From Prauserella alba (lineage in GTDB: Bacteria > Actinomycetota > Actinomycetes > Mycobacteriales > Pseudonocardiaceae): a DNA stretch of 64,000 nucleotides. Positions 34,727-44,018 of this stretch are shown one piece after another. The notes beneath the pieces were generated by a model. The model searched no databases and had not been told where the DNA came from. It saw only the letters and a program-made list of their open reading frames with translations. The translations under genes and the position numbers were made by a program. Location of the stretch: positions 620,001 through 684,000 of the forward strand of contig NZ_JAMTCH010000004.1 of NCBI RefSeq assembly GCF_024171735.1, given 5' to 3'. Position 1 is the first letter of the stretch; the number at the start of each line of letters is the position of its first letter.

Positions 34727-35785
34727 TCAGGCGATCCACTCCCACGTCTGCGGGCCGACGACCCCGTCGACGTACAGGCCGTTGGCGGTCTGGAACTCCT
34801 TGACGGCCTCGGCGGTCAGCGGCCCGAACTGGCCGTCCTCCAGGAGGCGGGCACCGTACTTGTTCAGGCCGGCCTGGACGGCCTCGGCCGCGTCGCCGCT
34901 GTGACCGTTCTTCCTGGTCACGACGAGCTCGGCGAACGTATTGGGGCCGGCGACGCCGTCGACCTGTAGCCCGTTCGCCCGCTGGAAATCCTTGACCGCG
35001 GCGGCCGAAACCGATCCGAAGATGCCGTCGACCTCCAGGCTCGCACCGTGCTCGTTGAGCAGGTGCTGCACGGTCTTCGCGGTCTGGGGCGGGGCCGTGC
35101 GGTTCGTCGAGACGGTCGTGTACCCGGAATCCGCGACGGTCCACGGCGCCGGCGGCTGGGCCGGCACCCACTCGCCGCGGACGAGCTTCATGAAGTAGTC
35201 CCAGTCCCAGCCGGGGCCCGGGTCGGTGTGCGTGGCACCGGGAGCTTCGGAGTGGGCGATGATGTGGTCCCGGTCCTTCGGAATGCCCCAGCGCGAGCAC
35301 AGGTGCTGCACCAGCTTCGCCGACTCGCGGTACATCTCCGCCGTGTAGAACCGGCCGGGCTCGGAGACCCAGCCTTCGTGCTCGATGCCGACCGAGTAGT
35401 CGTTGGCACCGTTGCCGTGCCACGAGATGCGGTTCTCCCGCACCATCTGCGTGATGTGGCCGTCGGAGGACCGGACCACGTAGTGGGCGGCGACGCCGTT
35501 CTCGCCCGCCATGTGGTTGATCGCACCGCGATAGCTGCCCTGTGTGGTGTGGATGACCACGGCACTGACGCTGGAACGGGTGTCGCCCAGCGCGTTGGAA
35601 CCGGCGGCCACCCAGTCGTCGGCGCCGGGGTACTCCGGTACCGAGGAGGCCGCCGCCTCGGGGAGGCCACCGCGGAAGAGCGCGGGTACGCCCACGACAG
35701 CGGCCGCGGCGGTGCCACCCGTCACGGCGAGCATGCGCCGACGGGAAAAGCCGCGAGGGGGATTCGGGGTCTGGTCGGTCGACAT
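34727..35785 (-). CDS. Tat-exported N-acetylmuramoyl-L-alanine amidase with two peptidoglycan-binding repeats
   Basis: 352 residues. A twin-arginine signal (SRRRMLAV, Arg15-Arg17) ends near Ala47. The Amidase_2 domain (about 60-205) has the zinc ligands His79 (VVIHTTQG), a later His/Glu site (GIEHEGWV near 133-140) and [10 protein letters not shown] near 190. Two PG_binding_1 repeats follow (about 232-290 and 293-352), each with VDGxxGPxT-type cores ([15 protein letters not shown] and [15 protein letters not shown]). It cuts the amide between MurNAc and the stem peptide in the cell wall, either for growth or against other cells. ATG 35785 follows GGAGG. Confidence 0.95.
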   Translation of the reverse strand: MSTDQTPNPPRGFSRRRMLAVTGGTAAAAVVGVPALFRGGLPEAAASSVPEYPGADDWVAAGSNALGDTRSSVSAVVIHTTQGSYRGAINHMAGENGVAAHYVVRSSDGHITQMVRENRISWHGNGANDYSVGIEHEGWVSEPGRFYTAEMYRESAKLVQHLCSRWGIPKDRDHIIAHSEAPGATHTDPGPGWDWDYFMKLVRGEWVPAQPPAPWTVADSGYTTVSTNRTAPPQTAKTVQHLLNEHGASLEVDGIFGSVSAAAVKDFQRANGLQVDGVAGPNTFAELVVTRKNGHSGDAAEAVQAGLNKYGARLLEDGQFGPLTAEAVKEFQTANGLYVDGVVGPQTWEWIA

Positions 35786-35827
35786 TCTTCCTCCGGGAGG
35801 GGACGGCAGCGATGTCTCGAACGGACG

Positions 35828-35851
35828 CGGGCCGCCGGCGTCGGCGGCCCG
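35828..35851. terminator. Perfect 10-bp hairpin between minus-strand genes
   Basis: CGGGCCGCCG and CGGCGGCCCG pair around GCGT, 126 bases after the stop of the NTF2-like gene and 43 bases before the amidase start. It probably ends the upstream transcript or forms an amidase leader hairpin. No T-run. Confidence 0.45.
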
Positions 35852-35976
35852 TGCTCGTTGATCGCGAACCTAGGTGAGTCGACCTGGACCAGGTCCGGAA
35901 AGCCCGAAAGTCCCTACTTTGCTACTACCGACGAACGGAGGAGGGGCAGGTTCGCAGCCCGAGGACTCCCAGCGGC

Positions 35977-36357
35977 TCAGCCGCCGAAGACCCGGATGCG
36001 GTCGAAGTCCTGCGCCTTGAGGGTGCGGAACCAGAACACGTGCGACCACTGCACGATTTCTCCGCGCAGTGTCCAGGACCCCCAGGCCGCGGCCGCCTTG
36101 CCGTGCGTGACTGCGGCTTCGACGTGCGCACCCGTCAGTCCCTTCGGCACGATCTCGGCCAGTGCGGCCGCGGCCGCTTCACGCCCCTCGACCGTGCGCA
36201 CCCCACCGGAACCGACGACGTCGAGCACACACTCCGGCGCGAGAACCGCGGCCAGCGCGTCGGTGTCACCGCGTGCCAGCTGCTCTTCGAACCGTGCGAC
36301 GAACACGTTCTTCGGCGAGTTGCCACACGCGTCCGTACCGGTGATCTCCACTGCCAT
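35977..36357 (-). CDS. SnoaL/DUF4440-type NTF2-fold protein
   Basis: 126 residues with the NTF2-like plan: helices FVARFEEQLARGDTDALAAVLAPE (about 19-42), then strands ECVLDVVGSGG and a core GREAAAAALAEIVP. The final strands AAAAWGSWTLRGEIVQWSHVFWFRT and FDRIRVFGG close the cone. Such proteins are small hydrolases, isomerases or binding proteins; nothing here fixes the substrate. ATG 36357 follows GAACGGAGC. It ends a transcript separate from the TetR gene upstream (53-base gap), though both are on the minus strand and may be cotranscribed. Confidence 0.78.
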   Translation of the reverse strand: MAVEITGTDACGNSPKNVFVARFEEQLARGDTDALAAVLAPECVLDVVGSGGVRTVEGREAAAAALAEIVPKGLTGAHVEAAVTHGKAAAAWGSWTLRGEIVQWSHVFWFRTLKAQDFDRIRVFGG

Positions 36358-36410
36358 GGTCGCTCCGTTCTCGGCGGTTGCCGCTCACCGTAGCGGCGCC
36401 CACCGACGGT

Positions 36411-37139
36411 TCACGCCCTGTCCGGCCGCGTCGAGCGGTGCGTCCCCACCGCGGCGTGCGGCCCGGGGCGGGGATACGCCTCGGCCGCACTCGTGACCAT
36501 TCCCAGGGCAAGGCCTGCGTAGAACTCACCGAGCTGCTCGGGCGAATCGTCGCCGCCGGGTCGGTACCAGCGGACCAGGTCGACACCAAGGGACAGGACG
36601 GCGCGAACGACCCGGGGCACGTCGACGTTCGCGAACGTCGCCTCGTCGATGCCACGCCGGACCGCATCGTGGAACACGCTGGTCGTGGCCCTGCGCAGAT
36701 CGAGAATCTCCTCGTGGTGCGGCAGCGAGAGGGCCCCGAGTTCGTACTGGCTGACGCGGCCGACGACGTGGTGCTCGGCGTGCCAGACGACGAACCGCCG
36801 CACGAGCGCCCGCAGGTGGGCTGCCGCGTCCGCGCCGGTGCCCGCGCCGCGCACGGTGTCGAGAGAACGCACGTGACCGGTGCGGATGATCTCGAAGAGG
36901 AGTTGCTCCTTCGACGAGAAGTGGACGTAGAGCGCACCGGGTGACAGGCCGACGGCGGAGGTGATGTCGCGCGTGGTCGTGGCGTGGAATCCACTCGCGG
37001 CGAAACAGTGCACCCCCGAGGTCAGCAACCGGCGCGACTGCTCACTGCGTTCGAGGCCCCAGAACCGGGCCGACTCGGCGCCCGGATCGCCCTGCTGCCT
37101 GCCGGGTTCCGCCGCCGTGCGGTCTCCGCGTTCCGTCAC
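36411..37139 (-). CDS. TetR-family transcription regulator
   Basis: 242 residues. The DNA-binding helix-turn-helix lies at about 35-80 (RLLTSGVHCFAASGFHATTTRDITSAVGLSPGALYVHFSSKEQLLFEII, described by position, with the typical GLSPGALYVHF core). The ligand domain fills the rest; FVVWHAEHHVVGRVSQYELGAL near 110-132 resembles regulators of lipid or acyl-CoA genes (KstR2-like group), but this is weak. GTG 37139 has GGGAGG five bases upstream; the frame stays open to 37493 only over noncoding DNA. It is divergent from the LLM oxidoreductase, with a TGAGCGCTCA palindrome between them. Confidence 0.9.
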   Translation of the reverse strand: MTERGDRTAAEPGRQQGDPGAESARFWGLERSEQSRRLLTSGVHCFAASGFHATTTRDITSAVGLSPGALYVHFSSKEQLLFEIIRTGHVRSLDTVRGAGTGADAAAHLRALVRRFVVWHAEHHVVGRVSQYELGALSLPHHEEILDLRRATTSVFHDAVRRGIDEATFANVDVPRVVRAVLSLGVDLVRWYRPGGDDSPEQLGEFYAGLALGMVTSAAEAYPRPGPHAAVGTHRSTRPDRA

Positions 37140-37277
37140 GTCGCCCTCCCGCCGTACTCGGGCACGGTCTTGTGCCGACACCGTCGTGTTCAGGCGCCTT
37201 CGGCCTCCTCCACCACCTCGACAAGGCCACCTTGCGACTATGACGTGGTTCACAGTAGCATCGGCGCGGTAGGTGAA

Positions 37278-37287
37278 TGAGCGCTCA
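37278..37287. promoter_or_regulatory. TetR-type operator TGAGCGCTCA
   Basis: A perfect 10-bp palindrome (in context AATGAGCGCTCAGT) in the divergent spacer between the TetR gene and the LLM gene, a core seen in many TetR operators. The rest of the 37140-37443 spacer holds a GGCAAC/GGCGAC-rich repeat (37326-37350) and no gene. Confidence 0.6.
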
Positions 37288-37443
37288 GTATCCGGCTTTC
37301 CGAGTGCTCGATGCCCGCCGGCGACGGTGGCAACGGCGACGGCAACGGCGACCGCGACGAGAGCGGCCGTGCCACTGCGACGGTCACAGCGACGAACCGT
37401 CGAACATGCGACCCAGTAGGCGATGACGCCGAGGGAGGCACCA

Positions 37444-38433
37444 ATGCAGGTGTCCTGTGCTTTTCCGACCGCGCTGGATTCGGCCGACAACATCGTGCTG
37501 GCGGAGCGGCTCGGCTACGACAGAGCGTGGCTGTACGACACACCCCAGCAGAGCCCCGATGTCTGGATGACACTGGCGCTCGCGGCCGCCCGCACCGAGC
37601 GGATCGGGATCGGCCCGGGCGTGCTCGTTCCCAGCCTGCGCCATCCGATGGCCAATGCCTCCGCGACCGCAACACTGTGCGCGCTCGCCCCGGACCGGGT
37701 TGCCGTCGCGTTCGGCACGGGTTTCACCGGCCGGCGGGCCATGGGATATCGGGCGGTCCCGTGGTCGTTCATGGCCGCCTACATCCGCGCCTACCGCGGT
37801 CTGCTGCGCGGCGAGGTCGTCGAATGGGAGGGTTCGCGCATGCAGATGTTGCATCCGGACGGGCATGCTCCAGCCCGACCGGTCGACGTTCCCGTGTTGG
37901 TGGGAGCACTCGGCCCGAAGGGCAACGGGGTCACGGCCGAAATGGGCGACGGACTCTTCGCCACGCTGCAGGTTCCGGACTTCGTGAACGAGTACTCCTG
38001 GAGCGCATATCTCGCCTGGGGCACGGTGCTGGACGACGACGAAAGACCCGACTCGGAACACGCCCGTCTCGCTGGAGGGCCCGGATGGGCACTGTCCCTG
38101 CACGGCGCGTACGAGTTCGGTGGTCCCGACGCCGTGCGGACGCTGCCCGGCGGCGGTGAATGGCTCGACGTCGTGACCGCCACACCGGAGGACGAACGAC
38201 ACCTTGCCGTCCACTCCGGACACTGTGTCGAGTTGAACCCGGCCGACCGGGCGGCATGGGACGCAGGCGGGCACACCACCCTCCGCGACGTGACCCTCAG
38301 CGGCACCCGCGACGAGGTCCACCGCAAGCTCGACACGCTGCGCAGCAGCGGCGTCAGCGAGATCGTCTTCCAGCCGTGCGGCCCCGATGTCCAGTCCGAA
38401 CTGGAACGGTTCCTCGACGCGGCCCGCGGGTGA
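37444..38433 (+). CDS. LLM-class (F420-type) flavin oxidoreductase
   Basis: 329 residues with the luciferase-like TIM-barrel: MQVSCAFPTALDSADNIVLAERLGYDRAW at the N-terminus, TERIGIGPGVLVPSLRHP (about 58-75), the core GTGFTGRRAMG near 97-107 and VLVGALGPKG near 152-161. The branch is that of F420H2-dependent enzymes of actinomycetes; FMN dependence cannot be excluded. The substrate is unknown. ATG 37444 has GGGAGG five bases upstream. A lactonase-like gene follows after 68 bases, suggesting that the product may be a lactone. Confidence 0.88.
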   Translation: MQVSCAFPTALDSADNIVLAERLGYDRAWLYDTPQQSPDVWMTLALAAARTERIGIGPGVLVPSLRHPMANASATATLCALAPDRVAVAFGTGFTGRRAMGYRAVPWSFMAAYIRAYRGLLRGEVVEWEGSRMQMLHPDGHAPARPVDVPVLVGALGPKGNGVTAEMGDGLFATLQVPDFVNEYSWSAYLAWGTVLDDDERPDSEHARLAGGPGWALSLHGAYEFGGPDAVRTLPGGGEWLDVVTATPEDERHLAVHSGHCVELNPADRAAWDAGGHTTLRDVTLSGTRDEVHRKLDTLRSSGVSEIVFQPCGPDVQSELERFLDAARG

Positions 38434-38501
38434 CCGTGGCCGTGTCGGCAATCGACCGAATGACAGCTACGCCGGGCCACCGGCCCATCCGGGAGGAATC
38501 A

Positions 38502-39395
38502 ATGAGCCACGACCTGACGACCGTCATGAGCGACCTGTCGTTCCTGGAGGGCCCTCGCTGGCACGACGGCCGGATCTGGGTGTCCGACTTCTACACCCAT
38601 CGCGTCTACTCCGCAGCCGAGGACGGCAGTGATCGGCGCGTCGAGGCGGAGGTCCCGCAGCAGCCGTCCGGGCTCGGCTGGCTGCCCGACGGCCGGCTGC
38701 TCGTCGTCTCGATGCGGGACGCCCGCCTGCTGCGGCGCGAGTCCGACGGCCGGCTCGTGTGCCACGCGGACCTGTCCCCCTACGTGGGCGGGCATCTCAA
38801 CGACCTCGTCGTCGACGATCACGGCCGCGCGTTCGTCGGCGACTTCGGCTTCGACCTCATGGGCGGCGCGCCGACGCGGCCGACGAACCTGCTGCGGGTC
38901 GATCCGGACGGGACGGTCACGAAGGCGGCCGAGGACGTGCTGTTCCCCAACGGCAGCGTCATCACCGACGACGGCACGCTCCTGGTGTGCGAAACCATGG
39001 GCAACCGGGTGACGGCGTTCGACATCGCCGCCGGCGGCACCCTCACGAACCGCAGGACGTGGGCCGCGTTCGGTGAACCGCCCACGGAGCAGGAGATCGA
39101 GAAGGCGCTGTCGCAGGTCGTCGTCGCCGCGGACGGTTGCTGCCTGGACTCCGACGGTGCCCTGTGGATAGCCGATGCCACGGGCAACCGTGCCATCCGC
39201 GTGCGCCGGGGCGGTGAGATCGTCGACGAGATCCGGCCCGGCACCGGCGTGTTCGCGTGCATGCTCGGCGGTGCGGACGGGCGCACGTTGTACCTGTGCA
39301 CGGCACCCGACTTCCACGAGGACGCGCGAACAGCGGCCCGCGAAGCCGTGCTGCGCTCCGTACGGGTCAGGGCCGCCCACGCCGGGCGGCCCTGA
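38502..39395 (+). CDS. SMP-30/gluconolactonase-family protein
   Basis: 297 residues, a six-bladed propeller enzyme. Metal-site residues of the family are visible: Glu15 (FLEGPRW), Asn near 98 (GGHLNDLVV), the FPNGSVITDDG motif near 148-158 and Asp in LDSDGALWIAD near 211-221. It hydrolyses lactones of sugars or other organic acids, in the cytoplasm (no signal peptide). ATG 38502 has GGGAGGA seven bases upstream. It shares orientation with the LLM oxidoreductase before it and the BCCT transporter after it (137-base gap). Confidence 0.9.
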   Translation: MSHDLTTVMSDLSFLEGPRWHDGRIWVSDFYTHRVYSAAEDGSDRRVEAEVPQQPSGLGWLPDGRLLVVSMRDARLLRRESDGRLVCHADLSPYVGGHLNDLVVDDHGRAFVGDFGFDLMGGAPTRPTNLLRVDPDGTVTKAAEDVLFPNGSVITDDGTLLVCETMGNRVTAFDIAAGGTLTNRRTWAAFGEPPTEQEIEKALSQVVVAADGCCLDSDGALWIADATGNRAIRVRRGGEIVDEIRPGTGVFACMLGGADGRTLYLCTAPDFHEDARTAAREAVLRSVRVRAAHAGRP

Positions 39396-39532
39396 CCGCC
39401 TGTCGCCCGGCGATTCGTCCCCCTCGACACGGGGATGGTTGCGGCGGATCGGCTCCAACAGGACGACGGCCACACGGTCCGCGTCACCGAAACGGCAGCT
39501 CGCGAGGCCGCGAGACTTTACACTCGGCTGAC

Positions 39533-41089
39533 ATGGGCGGCCGACAACCCGGCGCCGCGGCCGACAACCCGCGGCTGGGACCGGTCTTCTACGTGTCGCT
39601 CGTCGCATCCGTGGCGTTCATCGTCGTCGGCTTCGCGGTGCCGTCGCGCGTGGCCGACGTTCTCGAAGCGACGCGGCAACTGGTGGTCGACACGTTCGGC
39701 CCGGCCTATCCGGTCACGGTCCTGGTGCTGCTGCTTTTCGTTGCCGCGCTCGCGCTGACGCCGGTCGGCCGGATGCGGCTCGGGACCGCCGACACGCGAC
39801 CGGAGTTCGGCTGGATGTCGTGGATCGCGATGCTGCTGAGCGCCGGTGTCGGGCTGAGTTTTCTGTTCTGGGGCACCGCCGAGCCGCTGATCCACCTGGC
39901 CGATCCGCCCGGCGGCACGGCTGCGCCCGGGTCGGCCGAGGCCGCCGCCGTCGGTGTGCGGTACTCGTTCCTGTTCTGGGGGCTGCACGCCTGGGCGATC
40001 TACGCGGTCGTCGGCATCGCCGTCGGCTACTCCAGCTTCCGGCACGGCCGCAAGCTGCTGGTGAGCGCAGCCCTGCGGCCACTGCTGGGCAGCAAGGCCG
40101 ACGGCCCGATCGGCAAGGCCGTCGACATCCTGGCCGTGTTCGCGATCCTGTTCGGGGTCGCGACGTCCCTCGGGCTCGGCACCCGCGAACTCAATGCCGG
40201 TCTGAGCCACGTGCTGGACGCGCCCGAGTCGTACGGCGTCAAGATCGCGATCATCGCCGGGCTGATGACCGTCAGCACCATCTCGGCCATGACGGGTCTC
40301 GGCCGTGGCATCCGTGTGCTGAGCCTGGTCAACATCGCGTTGTGCGGGGTACTGCTCGGATTCGTGCTGATTCTCGGGCCGACGGCGCACATCTTCGGGA
40401 CCTTCGGCACCGGGCTCCGCGATTACGCCGGCAGCTTCCTGCCCATGAGCGTCGCCGCGGAGGGTGCCGCGGGGGACACCTGGAACCAGGAGTGGGTCTT
40501 TTTCTTCTGGGCATGGTGGATCGGCTGGGCCCCGTTCGTCGGCACGTTCATCGCCCGGATCTCCCGCGGCCGCACGATTCGCAGCATCGTCGCCGGGGTG
40601 GTGCTGGTGCCGAGCGGGGTGAGCGTCGTCTGGTTCTCCGTCTTCGGCGGCACCGCGTTGCAACGGGAACAGACCGGCGCCGTGGACGTCTCGCACGTCG
40701 CGGGCAACACCAAGGCCGTCGCGACGGTCGAGGTGCTGGGCAGTCTGCCCGGCGCGACGTTGGCGTTCGTCCTGCTCGTGCCCGTGCTGGCGCTGCTGTT
40801 CATCACCTCGGCGGACTCGGCGTCGTTCATGCTCGGCAGCACCACGTCGGACGGGAGCATGAAACCGCCGAGACCGCTGCGGCTGATGTGGTCGTTCGCG
40901 GCCGCGTTCGCCGCCGTCCTGCTGCTGGGACGTGGCGTGACGACGCTGCAGGGTTCGGCCGTCGTCGCCGCGGCACCGTTCGCCGTGATCCTCATCGGAC
41001 TGTGCGTGTCGCTGACACTGTCCCTGTGGCGGGACCGCGCCGCCGAACGCGCCCAGCCCCCGGCCGGGGGCGATCCGCCGGACTCGTGA
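39533..41089 (+). CDS. BCCT-family betaine/choline/carnitine transporter
   Basis: 518 residues with 12 hydrophobic segments. The family signature is near 315-345 (TWNQEWVFFFWAWWIGWAPF and VGTFIARISRGRTIR), with the aromatic box tryptophans. The Gly-rich unwound helix 3 reads SAGVGLSFLFWGTAEPL (about 102-118). It imports a quaternary ammonium solute with Na+ or H+. No long acidic or basic cytoplasmic tail for osmosensing is present, so a nutritional substrate is as likely as osmoprotection. ATG 39533 lacks a strong ribosome-binding site. Probably the last gene of the TetR-linked cluster, but the gap allows its own promoter. Confidence 0.92.
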   Translation: MGGRQPGAAADNPRLGPVFYVSLVASVAFIVVGFAVPSRVADVLEATRQLVVDTFGPAYPVTVLVLLLFVAALALTPVGRMRLGTADTRPEFGWMSWIAMLLSAGVGLSFLFWGTAEPLIHLADPPGGTAAPGSAEAAAVGVRYSFLFWGLHAWAIYAVVGIAVGYSSFRHGRKLLVSAALRPLLGSKADGPIGKAVDILAVFAILFGVATSLGLGTRELNAGLSHVLDAPESYGVKIAIIAGLMTVSTISAMTGLGRGIRVLSLVNIALCGVLLGFVLILGPTAHIFGTFGTGLRDYAGSFLPMSVAAEGAAGDTWNQEWVFFFWAWWIGWAPFVGTFIARISRGRTIRSIVAGVVLVPSGVSVVWFSVFGGTALQREQTGAVDVSHVAGNTKAVATVEVLGSLPGATLAFVLLVPVLALLFITSADSASFMLGSTTSDGSMKPPRPLRLMWSFAAAFAAVLLLGRGVTTLQGSAVVAAAPFAVILIGLCVSLTLSLWRDRAAERAQPPAGGDPPDS

Positions 41090-41195
41090 CGTCACGCGAC
41101 CTCGCCTGCAGCTGCCTGGACTCGCCAACCGGGTGGCTGTCCAGCGGTTCGCCACTGCCGGTCCGGTCGCGCTCCGTCGCAAGTGCACGATCAGT

Positions 41196-41627
41196 TCACC
41201 GCTGGGTGACCGCCTGGTCGAGCAGCTCGTGCAGGACGTTCTGCTGCTCCCGCGTCAGCCCTGCCAGCGGTGACTCCTCGACGAGAAGTTCGATGAGCCG
41301 CTCCCGGAGCGCGATGCCTTCCGCAGTGAGAACCAGTTGCTTCGCGCGGCGGTCGGTGGGGTGCGGGCGGCGTTCGATCAGGCCCTGCTTCTGCAGCCTG
41401 TCGATGACATAAGTCGCGTTGGACGGCTCGCAGCTCATCCGTTCGGCCAGCTCACTCAGGGTCATCGGCCCCGTCATCTCCCGCAACGCGGTCGCCTGCG
41501 CTGCGGTCAGCTCCAGTTTGGCCGCGCGTTCCCGGACATGCTCGCTGATCTGGCGGGACAGTTCGTTCACCAGTCCGCACAGCTCCCGCTCCGCGGTGAC
41601 CTGCGGTTCCGGCGTCGTCATGACCAC
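41196..41627 (-). CDS. MarR-family transcription regulator
   Basis: 143 residues. The winged helix lies at about 35-115: LTAAQATALREM, MTLSELAERMSCEPSNATYVIDRLQKQGLIERRPHPTDRRAKQLVLT by position, with the wing HPTDRRAK. These dimers repress nearby genes and release DNA on binding aromatic or phenolic ligands or on oxidation; two cysteines (near 13 and 67) could sense redox, which is speculative. An in-frame ATG at 41621 is the other start, six bases after TAGGCT, which would make a leaderless transcript. Divergent from the metallo-hydrolase with an AT-rich palindrome between. Confidence 0.92.
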   Translation of the reverse strand: MVMTTPEPQVTAERELCGLVNELSRQISEHVRERAAKLELTAAQATALREMTGPMTLSELAERMSCEPSNATYVIDRLQKQGLIERRPHPTDRRAKQLVLTAEGIALRERLIELLVEESPLAGLTREQQNVLHELLDQAVTQR

Positions 41628-41662
41628 AGCCTAGCAAAACGTGTGAAGTCAGCATATTTATA

Positions 41663-41679
41663 ACTTGAAAGTTTTAAGT
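41663..41679. promoter_or_regulatory. MarR-type operator palindrome
   Basis: ACTTGAAAGTTTTAAGT is a 17-bp near-perfect inverted repeat in the only strongly AT-rich patch of this part of the window, 36 bases from the MarR start and 72 bases before the MBL start. Size, symmetry and place fit the autoregulatory site of MarR proteins. Confidence 0.7.
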
Positions 41680-41750
41680 GATAACCTTACGCTCGTCCCT
41701 GCTGTTGTCCGAGGTCGGCGACGGCCCATGTCACCGAAGGGACCCGAATC

Positions 41751-42629
41751 ATGACGAACTCCGTGTCGAGCCACCCCGGCCGACTCCGGCGACCTGCGAG
41801 CATGCGGTCACTGCGGCTGGGCGAGACGAAGGTGACCTACGTGCCGGACGGGTCGGTGCAGCTCACCCCACGTGGCTGGCTTCCCGACACCACCGATGAG
41901 GTGTGGGCTGCGCATCCCGAATACCTCGACGAGTCCGGCAACTTGGTCGGCAGCATCGGCGGGTTGCTGGTAGAGCGCGGCGACCGCGCGCTGCTGATCG
42001 ACGCCGGTTTCGGCCCCCGGTCGTTGCCGGCGCAGCCCGGCAACCCGCACGGTGCCATCCACGGCGGCACCATGCTGGACAACCTGGCGACACTAAGCCG
42101 CAAGCCCGAGGAGATCGAGGCGGTCGCCTTCACTCATCTGCACATCGACCACCTCGGTTGGGCGTGGCAACCCACCCCCGGCGTGTTCACCGGTGCCGAG
42201 TACTTGGTGGCCGAGCGCGAGTGGTCACAGCGTCATCTGGTCGAAGCGCACGGCACGACCGGGGAGATTCTCGATGCCCTGCACCCGCGGGTGCGGACCG
42301 TGGCCGACGGCGAGGAGATCTTCCCCGACGTGCACGTCATGGTCACGCCCGGCCACACCGCCGGGCACACGGCCTACGTCATCACCGCGAACGGGCAACG
42401 GCTGATCGCCTTCGGTGACGTCCTGCACTCACCGATCCAGGTCGACCATCCCGAATGGTCTGCCGCGTCCGATCACGACCACGGCCTGTCCGCCGACGTC
42501 CGCCGCCGCATGGTGGCCGAACTGGCCGAACCCCGCACGATCGGATTCGGCGTCCATTTCGCCGACGTGGTGTTCGGCGAGGTTCATCTCGACGGCGACG
42601 GGCCCGCCTGGCGTCCGGTAACCGACTGA
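41751..42629 (+). CDS. Metallo-beta-lactamase-fold hydrolase
   Basis: 292 residues. Zinc motif THLHIDHLGW (HxHxDH, near 127-135), a second His near 205 (TPGHTAGH) and Asp near 224 (IAFGDVLHSP) are present, so the site is complete. The fold and motif order fit the lactonase/quinolone-hydrolase branch (AiiA-like and related) as well as other MBL enzymes. No signal peptide: it is cytoplasmic. It is divergent from the MarR gene and followed after 19 bases by an MFS exporter, which suggests a detoxification unit: hydrolyse and expel a ligand recognised by MarR. Confidence 0.92.
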   Translation: MTNSVSSHPGRLRRPASMRSLRLGETKVTYVPDGSVQLTPRGWLPDTTDEVWAAHPEYLDESGNLVGSIGGLLVERGDRALLIDAGFGPRSLPAQPGNPHGAIHGGTMLDNLATLSRKPEEIEAVAFTHLHIDHLGWAWQPTPGVFTGAEYLVAEREWSQRHLVEAHGTTGEILDALHPRVRTVADGEEIFPDVHVMVTPGHTAGHTAYVITANGQRLIAFGDVLHSPIQVDHPEWSAASDHDHGLSADVRRRMVAELAEPRTIGFGVHFADVVFGEVHLDGDGPAWRPVTD

Positions 42630-42648
42630 ACCGCCGTCGACGATCACC

Positions 42649-43866
42649 ATGGCGACAGCGCAGAAATCTCTCGTGGAGCCGGCCGCCGGGCACTGGCCGG
42701 CAACGGTCACCGTCGCGCTCACCGCAACCGTGACAGTGATGCCCGGCTTTGCCGTCGGTGCCCTCGCTCCGTCGATCCAGTCCGACCTGCACATCTCCCG
42801 CACTGCCCTCGGGCTGGCGATGAGCGCCTTCTATGCAGCCACCGCACTGGGATCGCCTGCCACCAAGCGCCTCGCCGCGAGACTGCCCGTCTCCGCGGTA
42901 CTGGCCACGGCCAGCCTCGTCGCGTCGGCGGTCATGCTCACGATGTCGCAGACGACCAGCTTCGCGATACTGATCGCGGTGATGGTGCTGGGAGGCTTCA
43001 CCAACGGAGTGGTCCAGCCGGCTGCGGGTCGCCTGATCGCGACGCGAGTTCCGGAGCACCGCCGTTCGCTCGCCGCAGGGCTGGTCGGCGCTGCACTCGG
43101 CGCCGCCACTCTCGTCCCCGGCCTGCTCGTGGCGCTCGTCCTGCAGCCGTTCGGATGGCGGGCCGCGATGTTGATCGCTGGTGTGGTCGCACTGCTCCCC
43201 GCCACACTCTCGTCGTTGACCAGGACCCAGGACCACCGAGGTCCGGTACAAGCGGAGAACGTCGACGACGTCCGGCCGAACGTCGGGCGGGTGTTGGTGC
43301 TCTGGGCAGTGGCCGCCGCCCTGTCCGCAACCGGCAACAACGCCGTCGCCTCGTACTTCGTTCAACTCGGCACCCACTCCGGGGTAGCTACGGCCGTCGT
43401 CGGTAACCTCCTCGCGCTGAGCGCGGTCCTCGCCATCGCCGTACGGCTCACCACAGGGGCACTCACCGACCGGGCGCCACACCGCAACCCGGCGGTGATC
43501 ACCGCAATGATGCTCGCCGGGGCATTCGGGCTCGCACTGATCGCAATCGGAAACCCGGTGACGTTCGTCTTCGGCGCGATACTGGCGTTCTCAGCGGGTT
43601 GGGGCTGGACCGGACTACTGTTGGCCGCCACGTTACGGCTGGTCCCGGGCCGAGCCGAGAATGCGGGGCACACCGTCCAAGTCGGTATATACGCGGGCGC
43701 CACCGTCGCACCGTTCGCCTTCGGCGCCATGTCCAGCATGTTGGGATTCGCGGGCGCTGCGCTGACCGCCGCAGTCGCCGGTATCGCCGGAGCGGCGTCG
43801 ATGGCCGCGGGGGCGTTCGGGCTCCGAAAGCGACGTCCGTTGATCACTCGCACAGGAGGCGGCTGA
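42649..43866 (+). CDS. MFS transporter (drug or metabolite exporter type)
   Basis: 405 residues with 12 hydrophobic segments. The conserved motif A region between helices 2 and 3 is degenerate (SPATKRLAARLP), while ALTDRAPHRNP near 255-265 is the second copy between helices 8 and 9. A central cytoplasmic loop (about 192-212) splits the halves. Substrate unknown. ATG 42649 follows the metallo-hydrolase by 19 bases and shares its promoter. The 43867-44018 spacer after it is empty. Confidence 0.88.
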   Translation: MATAQKSLVEPAAGHWPATVTVALTATVTVMPGFAVGALAPSIQSDLHISRTALGLAMSAFYAATALGSPATKRLAARLPVSAVLATASLVASAVMLTMSQTTSFAILIAVMVLGGFTNGVVQPAAGRLIATRVPEHRRSLAAGLVGAALGAATLVPGLLVALVLQPFGWRAAMLIAGVVALLPATLSSLTRTQDHRGPVQAENVDDVRPNVGRVLVLWAVAAALSATGNNAVASYFVQLGTHSGVATAVVGNLLALSAVLAIAVRLTTGALTDRAPHRNPAVITAMMLAGAFGLALIAIGNPVTFVFGAILAFSAGWGWTGLLLAATLRLVPGRAENAGHTVQVGIYAGATVAPFAFGAMSSMLGFAGAALTAAVAGIAGAASMAAGAFGLRKRRPLITRTGGG

Positions 43867-44018
43867 CGAACGACGCCGTGTCACGCTTGCGGATCTTCAC
43901 GACCGCCTCCGAGATGCACGGGCGTGCCCGCCGCCCCCTGACACCCCAAACGGCGCGGCCCTCCGTCGATCTCGGCCGTGACCGTACGCGTCGGCCCGGC
44001 ACCACCCGCGCGGTGCCG

